Origin: Cyclobacteriaceae bacterium | GTDB lineage: Bacteria > Bacteroidota > Bacteroidia > Cytophagales > Cyclobacteriaceae | Length of the DNA stretch: 9,427 nucleotides | Direction of reading: 5' to 3' | NCBI GenBank assembly: GCA_015492915.1 | Contig: WGED01000061.1 | Coordinates: 1-9,427 of the forward strand | Shown: positions 1 through 6,752 of the stretch, piece after piece | Layout: each line of letters opens with the position of its first letter | Numbering within the stretch: position 1 is the first letter of the stretch | Program-made: the position numbers and the translations under genes | Notes under the pieces: model-generated | What the model was told of the DNA's origin: nothing | The model's input: the letters and a program-made list of their open reading frames with translations, nothing else | Databases searched by the model: none

Positions 1-4
1 TCAG

Positions 5-55
5 CACGTTTGATGAGGAGGCATAATGCACTTTTATGGTGACGAATCAAACGTG
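5..55. repeat. 10-bp inverted repeat in the region downstream of the operon
   Basis: CACGTTTGAT at 5-14 is the exact reverse complement of ATCAAACGTG at 46-55, with 31 bases between the arms. It lies beyond the operon terminator. The arms are too far apart and too short for a strong terminator, and there is no T-run next to them. It could be a protein-binding site for a neighbouring gene outside the window, or chance. The rest of positions 1-122 shows no gene: the open frames are only 10-20 codons long. Confidence 0.3.
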
Positions 56-122
56 AACGAAGTGTCTGATTTTAAAGTAGTTTAAGCTCGGAATAGAAAG
101 GTTATTGAGAATTTTGGGATAA

Positions 123-152
123 AATAAAATCCCCGTTCCCGGGGATTTTATT
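123..152 (-). terminator. Intrinsic terminator ending the operon
   Basis: The arms 123-135 and 140-152 are perfectly complementary over 13 bp (core CCCCG/CGGGG) around the 4-nt loop TTCC. On the minus strand the stem begins two bases after the TGA stop of the second SusC gene. The 3' arm runs into a T-rich tail (ATTTTATTTTAT), as expected for a rho-independent terminator. The flanking A-rich and T-rich arms make it nearly symmetrical, so it could also stop transcription arriving on the plus strand. Confidence 0.9.
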
Positions 153-154
153 GA

Positions 155-3100
155 TCAGAATGATACGTTCAGTTTAAAACCTATGGGCATCACCCAGGGA
201 TCTACATTGTAACGCTCGATGCCCTGTTTGAACTGTGTGCCGCGATTGCCCCTTGATGCTTCCACCTGGAAGGCCCTTTCAGGGTCGATACCGTTCTTGC
301 CTTTTGTCCAGATGATGATATTTCTCGTGTAAACCGAAAGGCTGATATTCTGCAATTTGATGCGTTGTGCCCAGTCTGAAGGGAAATTGTAGGTGATCGC
401 CGCATCACGCAGCTTTACAAAATCCGCGTCAAACATGGTCGGGGTGGCAAAATCCCACGGGAAGCTGACCACCCATGGCAAAATGGTCATTTTGCTCAGA
501 TCTTCTCCGAGATGCTCCACATACACATCATCTTCAAACTCAGGCGTGTCTGCTCCGGCGATTTGTATCACACCGGGGACAAAGTAACCGTCGTTGACCC
601 ACAGGCCACTCCATTTCTCCGGGAAACCGCCATAATCCTCCGCAGGGCCTCCCACTACGTGAAAACCGTTTTTAATATATTGATCTTCATTGGCCACCAG
701 CCAGTCACGCAATTCTTTGCCCGTCCTGCCCTCAGGATTGATAGCACGGTCGATCCAGATCTGTGAGTTGGCATTCGATGTGGTATAACGATAAGTCTGT
801 GACACATACTGTCCCCCGCTTCTCCAATCAAGAGTGATGCTAAGACTCAGATTTTTCCATGACAAAGAGGAAGTCATGCCCAGAATAAAGTCGGGATTAT
901 AATTGCCAACCTTATTCCTCGTGTCTTCGGCACGAATGGCCTGCCAGGGATCTATGTTAGGATTTATGATCGGATAGCCATAATAGGGCGAATTGGGGTC
1001 TTCGACAACAACCAGCTTTGCATCATATATGTCACCAATCTCATCACCGACATATGTGAAAGCACCCCCTTTGGCATCATCCCAAAATTTGATCACTTCC
1101 ACTCCCGGCGATAATTCAATGATCCTCGTTCTGTTTCGGGACCAGTTGGCGCTCAAGTCCCATGTCCAGCCATTCTTCTGGACCGGCGTGCCACCCAGCA
1201 TCAACTCTATACCCTTGCTCCTGATCAGGCCCGCATTGACGTTCATATTCGTATAGCCAGACGAGGCCGCAATCTTGATGTTCCTCAGTATCTGATTTTC
1301 GTTGTCAACCTGATATACCGTTCCTTCAAACCTCAATCTGTTGCCAAACAGCCCCAAATCTATTCCCGTCTCCCATGATGTCGCAAGCTCCGCCTTCAGA
1401 TTGGGCGTCAGGATGGTGCCCGCCTTACTATAACGGATCGCATCGCCCCATTGTCCTACATTGCCATACACCGATATCAGTTGATATGGCCCCGTATCAT
1501 TGCCCACCTGTGCATATCCACCGCGCAACTTGATCATATCCACATTGCTGCCCATGCTGAACATTTCATTTAACAACAAACTCAGAGAGGCTGACGGGTA
1601 AAAATATGACCTGCTCTCTTTCGGCAGCGTGCTCGACCAGTCGTTCCTGGCCGTCAGGTCAATATATAAGAAATCATTCCATGACAAATTGGCTAATCCA
1701 TAAACGCTGTATATCGCCTTCTGACTCCAACCGCTGTAATATCTCAACCCGCTCGATTTGATGTTGCTCACCGTAAACACATTCGGAACTACCAAACCCG
1801 ATGCCGATGAGTTGCTGATTGACGAACTCTTGGTATATCGGGCATTACCTCCGGCAGATACATTCAATCCAAACTTACCGAATTGCTTCGTATATGTGGC
1901 TAAAAAATCTGCGTTGCGCTCATAATTACTGAACTTGACAATACCGTACGTACCGTTGTTCCGCTCACGTGTATAACTCGGCGGTATCTTCGTCTCGCGT
2001 TCCTCTATATAATAGTCTATCGCATACCGTCCCATCAGCGTGAGTCCGTCAACAATCTCCCATTCTGCCTTCAGATTGCCAAATACCCTGTCGCGGTTAA
2101 ACCTGTTGTCAATCTCGTAGGCAAGAAAGTATGGATTGTTATATTCCGACTCCTCGGGCTTACCCAGCCATGTCGTTCGCTGCTGGATACCCTCAAGACC
2201 CGGCTCCCAGTAATCACGAACCTCGCGAATATCAATGTTTCGGGGAAATTTATAAACCCATTCCATAGGATTGGCTCCCCTGTTACCAGCAGGACGATTA
2301 TTTGAATACGTCCTGTTGATATTCAGGTTGGTACTGAAAGTCCAGCGCTTACTTGCACGGAGGGTAGTATTCAACGTCAGGTTATTCCTGAAAAGGTCTG
2401 ACCCGGGCACTACTCCCCTGCTGCTCATATTCGTAAAACCTACACGATAATCTATCGCCTCATTGCTGTTGGCCAAAGATATCCCATTGGTAGTGGTAAT
2501 ACCATTTTGTACGAAATTTCTCTCATTATCAGGATAAGATACTAACTCGGTCGGTACCGGAAATCCATTCGAATCCAACGGCGCATTCCACTGAAAAGCA
2601 AAATAACCACGGTCCAGTTCCATACCCGCACCCGCTGCCTGGGCAGGATCTACTGTTGGATATACGCCGGGAGGGAAGTTATCCGGCGTGAATGAAAAAT
2701 AACCTGTTGCAAACTTCTTCTGGACTTTTAAAAATGAATATGGTATATCAAATACCGTGTTTGAAGTAAGCGTTACGGTAGCTTTCTTGCTTTTGCTGCC
2801 GGACTTGGTCGTGATCAGCACTACTCCGTTACCCGCCCGGGTTCCGTACAGTGCTGCCGCACTCGGACCCTTCAATATCGAAATGCTCTCCACATCCTCC
2901 GGGTTAATATCCGTTATGGCATTCCCGTAATCCACTATGTTCCTGTCTCCGAACTGCGTCATGTTGTTCAGGGTATTGATGATCGGTACACCATCCACTA
3001 CAAATAATGGTTGGTTATCCGTACTAAGGGATGTCGCTCCCCTGATCACCATACTTACCGATGAACCTGTTCCCCCTGTGGAATTGATCGTGACACCAGC

Positions 3101-3565
3101 AACTCTGCCGGATAATGCATTTAATACATTTTCCTGAGCCACCTTATTCACCTCTCCCCCGTCTACACGGCCTACCGAAAAACCCAGCGACCGTTCCTCA
3201 CGTTTGATGCCTAACGCAGTTACTACAATTTCACTCAATGCCTCTATACTTTCTACCAGTTGTATATCAATCACCGACTGGTTGCCTACTTTGACCTCTT
3301 CTGTGTTATATCCAACGTAAGAAAATACCAGCATGTCCTCTCCGCTGTTTATCTCGATACTGTATTTCCCGTTTATGTCGGTAATTGTTCCCTTCTGCTG
3401 GCCTTTGATCACTACATTCACGCCGGGCAAGGCTGTTCCGTCGGTTGCACTCGTTACCGTTCCCGTCACCTGACGTGACTGAGCAGTTAATGAGCCTCCC
3501 CCCATAAACATCAGCCATAAAAACGCAGAGAATGTGATAGATTTTTTTAGTCGATTTCGTCTCAT
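155..3565 (-). CDS. SusC/RagA-family TonB-linked outer membrane transporter (SusC-2, complete)
   Basis: This encodes a complete 1136-aa SusC-type protein, a 22-strand-class outer-membrane barrel that imports ligands captured by a SusD lipoprotein using TonB energy. Residues 1-29 form a signal peptide (basic MRRNRLKK, hydrophobic core, cleavage near LTAQ). Residues ~33-105 are a carboxypeptidase-regulatory-like domain (VTGTVTSATDGTALPGVNV, then YVGY). A TonB-box-like SEIVVTALG lies at 111-119. The plug follows at ~120-265 and ends in the family signature LYGTRAGNGVVLITTKSG (239-256). The rest is barrel, ending in KLNVSF with the terminal Phe typical of outer-membrane barrels. The open frame extends to a TTG at 3574, but the ATG at 3565 gives a proper signal peptide and is preferred. 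It starts 25 nt after the ceramidase-like gene and is probably cotranscribed with it. No SusD gene follows; a terminator does. It is a close paralogue of the SusC at 6753-9427. The substrate is unknown. Confidence 0.95.
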   Translation of the reverse strand: MRRNRLKKSITFSAFLWLMFMGGGSLTAQSRQVTGTVTSATDGTALPGVNVVIKGQQKGTITDINGKYSIEINSGEDMLVFSYVGYNTEEVKVGNQSVIDIQLVESIEALSEIVVTALGIKREERSLGFSVGRVDGGEVNKVAQENVLNALSGRVAGVTINSTGGTGSSVSMVIRGATSLSTDNQPLFVVDGVPIINTLNNMTQFGDRNIVDYGNAITDINPEDVESISILKGPSAAALYGTRAGNGVVLITTKSGSKSKKATVTLTSNTVFDIPYSFLKVQKKFATGYFSFTPDNFPPGVYPTVDPAQAAGAGMELDRGYFAFQWNAPLDSNGFPVPTELVSYPDNERNFVQNGITTTNGISLANSNEAIDYRVGFTNMSSRGVVPGSDLFRNNLTLNTTLRASKRWTFSTNLNINRTYSNNRPAGNRGANPMEWVYKFPRNIDIREVRDYWEPGLEGIQQRTTWLGKPEESEYNNPYFLAYEIDNRFNRDRVFGNLKAEWEIVDGLTLMGRYAIDYYIEERETKIPPSYTRERNNGTYGIVKFSNYERNADFLATYTKQFGKFGLNVSAGGNARYTKSSSISNSSASGLVVPNVFTVSNIKSSGLRYYSGWSQKAIYSVYGLANLSWNDFLYIDLTARNDWSSTLPKESRSYFYPSASLSLLLNEMFSMGSNVDMIKLRGGYAQVGNDTGPYQLISVYGNVGQWGDAIRYSKAGTILTPNLKAELATSWETGIDLGLFGNRLRFEGTVYQVDNENQILRNIKIAASSGYTNMNVNAGLIRSKGIELMLGGTPVQKNGWTWDLSANWSRNRTRIIELSPGVEVIKFWDDAKGGAFTYVGDEIGDIYDAKLVVVEDPNSPYYGYPIINPNIDPWQAIRAEDTRNKVGNYNPDFILGMTSSLSWKNLSLSITLDWRSGGQYVSQTYRYTTSNANSQIWIDRAINPEGRTGKELRDWLVANEDQYIKNGFHVVGGPAEDYGGFPEKWSGLWVNDGYFVPGVIQIAGADTPEFEDDVYVEHLGEDLSKMTILPWVVSFPWDFATPTMFDADFVKLRDAAITYNFPSDWAQRIKLQNISLSVYTRNIIIWTKGKNGIDPERAFQVEASRGNRGTQFKQGIERYNVDPWVMPIGFKLNVSF
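2163..2218. repeat. 56-bp exact block shared by the two SusC genes (copy A)
   Basis: Positions 2163-2218 match 8740-8795 exactly (constant offset 6577), with mismatches on both sides and roughly three-quarters identity in the stretch from 2219 to 2374. It lies inside the barrel-coding region and encodes the segment around WLGKP and DYWEPGLEGIQQR. It may be a separate small conversion tract or simply a strongly conserved patch. Confidence 0.6.
2375..2850. repeat. Near-identical 476-bp direct repeat within the SusC genes (copy A)
   Basis: Positions 2375-2850 align without gaps to 8952-9427 (offset 6577). I counted 13 mismatches by hand, about 97% identity. Exact runs include 2375-2475 and 2760-2850. 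It encodes SusC-2 residues ~240-397, from the end of the plug into the first barrel strands. Identity drops sharply just below 2375. The upper limit is unknown because copy B runs off the window. Both copies have the same orientation. Confidence 0.85.
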
Positions 3566-3590
3566 AATATTCAAGTCAATTAAATACCAT

Positions 3591-4985
3591 TTAATGCTTC
3601 ACTGAAATTTCATTCATCATCGTACCTGTCAGATAGTTGATATAAGGATTGTACGCCGGTCCGAACCAGTTCATTAACCGAGATTCATATGCGTCGAGAT
3701 GATAGTATTTGCAAGGAATTATATATCCCGTATAGGCTCCGTTAAAACTCGATACCAACGCATAAAACCCTCTTTTATGCATTGCGTTTTTGAAAGTAAT
3801 AGCTGTTTCCCCACTAAAATCACTTGGAGTGGTAGCCCATATAAGATCAGAAATTCTCAATACCTGAAGATATACCTCACCAATTTTTGGAAATAGTTTC
3901 CTTGCAAGCGACGGATTGAGCCGTAAACCGTCCGATATCCGTACTTGAAATTCCGGAATTTCCACCTTAAGCGTCATGGCGCTCAAGGTTATAGTATCGC
4001 TAAGAGATACCAATGCGCTGTATTTTAACACGCTATCCGCCAAAGCCTCACCGATGTATTTTGATTTCTCAAATTTATCACCATGGCTCCTGTAGGTATG
4101 ACTACCGACACTTCCTGCATGAAAAACAGCCACATCAAAGCCTTCATCTTCAAGCTTGCGTTGCCAGTATCCAGGGTAGTCTCCACTCGTTTCCATATTC
4201 CAATCACCCAATGTGGTCGCATGGGCATTAAATGCTCCAATAATACCCTTTTTCCCCTTATCCTGCTCTGCAACAACAAAAATAAAGTCAGCATCGACAA
4301 GCCCGTCTTCGCCAACCAGCCTGTTGGATACATATCCTTTGCCATCAAAGTTCCCCACACCTAACTTTCCCGGTTTCAGGTCGCTGACAGCTTCTTCAAT
4401 GCTTTTTACAACCCTCTTCGTTAGCCAGTTTACAACATTCGGATTATAAGCACCGCCAAACATCTCGCCCACTTTACCCCCAGACCATGCCCCTACACTG
4501 GAATGAGTATGCGTAGCAGAAAAAAACAAATCACCTCTTTCAAGTCCTGAACTTTTTGAAATATGCTTCGTGGCTTGTTGGCTGACTTCCGGAGGCATGA
4601 TCAAGAGATCGGCGCCTACCAAAACAATTATTCTGTCCCCAACTCTCACTGCCACGGATTTTACATACAGGCTATCATGAATGCCAGTGGCAGGTGCACC
4701 CTGTCTTCCGCCATACCCTGCTAATGGGATCCGGACGAATTTACCCGTTTCAGGATCGTCCCGATCACTGTTTAGAACAGGTGTAATACTCTCTATACCA
4801 AAACCTATATAAACTTTGCCTTTATAATTACCTAATTCTTTGGTAAGACTATCGAGTCTCTCCTTGGTAATTTTGTAATACCCGGTTTCAAAATAGGGAG
4901 TATAGTCAACTCTTTGTATCGCCAGAAATAGTAGTAATATGGCAATTATGACTAATGCACCTGTGATCTTTAAAAAAACCTTCAT
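3591..4985 (-). CDS. Neutral/alkaline ceramidase-family hydrolase, membrane-anchored
   Basis: This 464-aa protein resembles the N-terminal catalytic domain of neutral/alkaline (non-lysosomal) ceramidases, zinc amidases that release fatty acid from ceramide. Residues ~5-23 form one hydrophobic segment with no lipobox cysteine or clear cleavage site, so an N-terminal anchor with an exported body is likely. Family-like elements in order: GFGIESITP (61-69), GIHDSLYVKSVAV (101-113), SATHTHS (156-162; candidate Zn ligands His159 and His161), NAHATTLG (253-260; His255), SGDYPGY (267-273; Ser267 as candidate nucleophile), SGET (391-394; Glu393), and a Tyr-rich YTGYIIP...YES segment (418-435). The GDVSPN motif of classical members appears as GSVGSH (291-296). 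The C-terminal Ig-like domain of ~650-750-aa ceramidases is absent. The ATG at 4985 is preferred over the in-frame TTG at 5009, which falls inside a hairpin stem. The gene sits between SusD and SusC-2. Family assignment is good; ceramide as substrate is inferred. Confidence 0.82.
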   Translation of the reverse strand: MKVFLKITGALVIIAILLLFLAIQRVDYTPYFETGYYKITKERLDSLTKELGNYKGKVYIGFGIESITPVLNSDRDDPETGKFVRIPLAGYGGRQGAPATGIHDSLYVKSVAVRVGDRIIVLVGADLLIMPPEVSQQATKHISKSSGLERGDLFFSATHTHSSVGAWSGGKVGEMFGGAYNPNVVNWLTKRVVKSIEEAVSDLKPGKLGVGNFDGKGYVSNRLVGEDGLVDADFIFVVAEQDKGKKGIIGAFNAHATTLGDWNMETSGDYPGYWQRKLEDEGFDVAVFHAGSVGSHTYRSHGDKFEKSKYIGEALADSVLKYSALVSLSDTITLSAMTLKVEIPEFQVRISDGLRLNPSLARKLFPKIGEVYLQVLRISDLIWATTPSDFSGETAITFKNAMHKRGFYALVSSFNGAYTGYIIPCKYYHLDAYESRLMNWFGPAYNPYINYLTGTMMNEISVKH

Positions 4986-5000
4986 TGGGATTATTTGGAT

Positions 5001-5045
5001 ATCAGACAAAAGCCGTCCTTTTCTAATGGTCGGCTTTTGTCTGAT
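5001..5045 (-). terminator. Hairpin terminator/attenuator between SusD and the ceramidase-like gene
   Basis: The arms 5001-5015 and 5031-5045 are perfectly complementary over 15 bp (ATCAGACAAAAGCCG and its complement). Inside them, after one mismatch, come two further C-G pairs (5017-5018 with 5028-5029) and a 9-nt loop. On the minus-strand transcript the order is A-rich arm, GCCG stem, loop, CGGC and then UUUUGU, a typical intrinsic terminator in which the A and U tracts also pair. It begins 28 nt past the SusD stop and ends 15 nt before the ATG at 4985. No TTTG...TAnnTTTG Bacteroidota promoter is evident in the gap. The hairpin probably reduces, rather than abolishes, read-through to the two downstream genes, or protects the SusCD message 3' end. 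Confidence 0.75.
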
Positions 5046-5072
5046 GTTAATTCTATGTTCTAAATTTATCTC

Positions 5073-6749
5073 TTAATTCCATGGCATGTCTGTACCTTGA
5101 ATTACCCAAGGCTTGGCCCACGAACTTTTGAGATCATCGGGAGGTCTGTATTGGGTATCCTCCAAGCGATTGATCGCTTCTCGTGTGTTATCCGGATTCA
5201 AATCCTGCTCATCGATCGAATACATAAACCGTACGGGCAATACTGACCTTTTTGAATATGGCCCTGCCTGAAGATCGGGCAATCCCGTCCTTCGGTAATC
5301 AAACCATGCCTCTGCCGCTGCCGTCCAGCTCGATATCCATTTCTGCTCCATCACCTGCTCGATCGTCCCGTTAAAGGCAGCAGGACCCTGTATGTATGTA
5401 TCATACTGATCACTCACTCCCCATACATTGAACGATTCCCTGATTGCAGCCTCATAATGCGACTGAGCATCACCAACAGCCATCCCTCTCAATGCAGCCT
5501 CGGCCAGTATAAAATGTACTTCCGTCGCCGTCATGATCCTTGACTTTAACAGAGGCCCTGAGGCGTTTCTATATCGATCATTCAACCATGATACATGGGG
5601 ATTAAAAGCGGCCTGATTCAAATCCGGGCTCAAATTGTAAGCGGATGGAACCTGACTCCATGCAGGTGGCATACCCACAAAGTCGGAACTGGTATCAATC
5701 TCAATTCCAAAAGTGTTATAATACTCATCTGTGATATTCTTTCCAACATATCGTTTACCATCAACGATCTCATCCCTGTCAGGATTGTTAGGATCAAACA
5801 CCAGCGGGATTTCAACAGGAGCCGCCCAAACGCCAAGCCTCGGATCATCCAATGTCTTCATTGCATCTACCAACGTTTTACACATTTTAATTCGCCTGAA
5901 ATTACTGCCGTTGGTGCCGTCAAAAACAGTGTTATTTGGCCATGAGTCACTGCTATTACTGCCAATGTAAGCCATATTAGCATCATCATCCGATGATACA
6001 ATGAGTGGATATTTTGCGGGATCGCCTGTAATTTTCTCAATCCCACCTCTCGCAAAATCGGGCTCTTTGATCGAGAGTCTCATATAATATCGGAGCGCAA
6101 GTGAATTGGCGAATTTTCTCCACTTAGCAACATCACCCTGATAAATAACATCCTGAACCGGGTCAACATCCACATAATCGTCCTGATTCTTGGCAAGGAG
6201 GGTGTTAGCCTGCTCCAAATCATCCAGAATAGCATGATAAATAAACTGCTGTGTATCAAACTTTGGTTTGATATATTCTTCTGCCTGAATATCACCTTTC
6301 AGAGCATCGGTATAAGGAGCATCGCCCCACAAATCTGCAATTAAACCAAATACATAGGCTTTCATCACCAGTGCGGTACCCATATAAAACTCCAAACCAA
6401 TCTCCTCCGATTTCCGATACATTTCATCAATATTTCTCAGTATCCCGTAGGGGCCAGACCATCGTTGGTCATTCCAGTCATATGAATTATGACCACCACC
6501 CCATCCATCTTTTTGAGTATGTTGCATTACACCTGCCAGATCGCCATATCCAAGGTTTGTAACAGTCTGTCCCAGGGATGTCTCTATGGTCGCCAATAGT
6601 AATTTTGGTCTGGCTTTTTCAGGTGATACCCCATTGGGGTTTATATTCAACTCATCCAGGTCCTTACACGAAAAGGTAAAAACTGCAGTCAAAGCTGTTA
6701 TTAAAATTATTTTGCTTTTAGATATTTTCATGACTTTAATAATTTTCAT
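5073..6749 (-). CDS. SusD/RagB-family nutrient-binding outer membrane lipoprotein
   Basis: This encodes a 558-aa SusD-like lipoprotein, the surface lid that captures ligand for its SusC barrel. The signal peptide ends in the lipobox TFSC, with Cys28 as the lipidated residue. It is followed by KDLDE, an acidic stretch resembling the Bacteroidota lipoprotein export signal that directs proteins to the cell surface. NINPNG (35-40) and the GDLAGVMQHTQ region (69-79) fit the SusD-like_2 branch. KAYVFGLIADLWGDAPYTDAL (residues ~130-149) is the conserved helical core, as are the W..FANSLALRYYMR segment (~210-224) and WFDYRRTGLP near 482-491. The length is normal for the family. The ATG at 6749 lies 3 nt after the SusC-1 stop, suggesting translational coupling. 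A second ATG at 6731 gives an equally good signal peptide (MKISKSK...), so the exact start is uncertain. It is the only SusD in the window and may serve one or both SusC proteins. Confidence 0.95.
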   Translation of the reverse strand: MKIIKVMKISKSKIILITALTAVFTFSCKDLDELNINPNGVSPEKARPKLLLATIETSLGQTVTNLGYGDLAGVMQHTQKDGWGGGHNSYDWNDQRWSGPYGILRNIDEMYRKSEEIGLEFYMGTALVMKAYVFGLIADLWGDAPYTDALKGDIQAEEYIKPKFDTQQFIYHAILDDLEQANTLLAKNQDDYVDVDPVQDVIYQGDVAKWRKFANSLALRYYMRLSIKEPDFARGGIEKITGDPAKYPLIVSSDDDANMAYIGSNSSDSWPNNTVFDGTNGSNFRRIKMCKTLVDAMKTLDDPRLGVWAAPVEIPLVFDPNNPDRDEIVDGKRYVGKNITDEYYNTFGIEIDTSSDFVGMPPAWSQVPSAYNLSPDLNQAAFNPHVSWLNDRYRNASGPLLKSRIMTATEVHFILAEAALRGMAVGDAQSHYEAAIRESFNVWGVSDQYDTYIQGPAAFNGTIEQVMEQKWISSWTAAAEAWFDYRRTGLPDLQAGPYSKRSVLPVRFMYSIDEQDLNPDNTREAINRLEDTQYRPPDDLKSSWAKPWVIQGTDMPWN

Positions 6750-6752
6750 GGA

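Noticed and set aside
26..85. A 19-codon plus-strand frame starting ATG at 26, preceded by GAGGAGG four bases upstream.
   Set aside because: It is very short, has no recognisable product, and Shine-Dalgarno sites are a weak guide in Bacteroidota. It also overlaps the inverted repeat.
2937..3137. Plus-strand open frames of 60-116 codons opposite the SusC, SusD and ceramidase-like genes.
   Set aside because: They mirror the coding structure of strongly supported minus-strand genes, have low-complexity or unfamiliar products, and no independent context.
3566..3574. TTG start giving SusC-2 three extra N-terminal residues (MNI).
   Set aside because: The ATG at 3565 directly begins a classical signal peptide (MRRNRLKK plus hydrophobic core). 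TTG is a less likely start.
3580..3596. AT-rich palindrome-like sequence (ATTAAA...TTTAAT) between the ceramidase-like gene and SusC-2.
   Set aside because: Six A/T pairs in an AT-rich gap that includes the stop codon are expected by chance. There is no GC core for a terminator.
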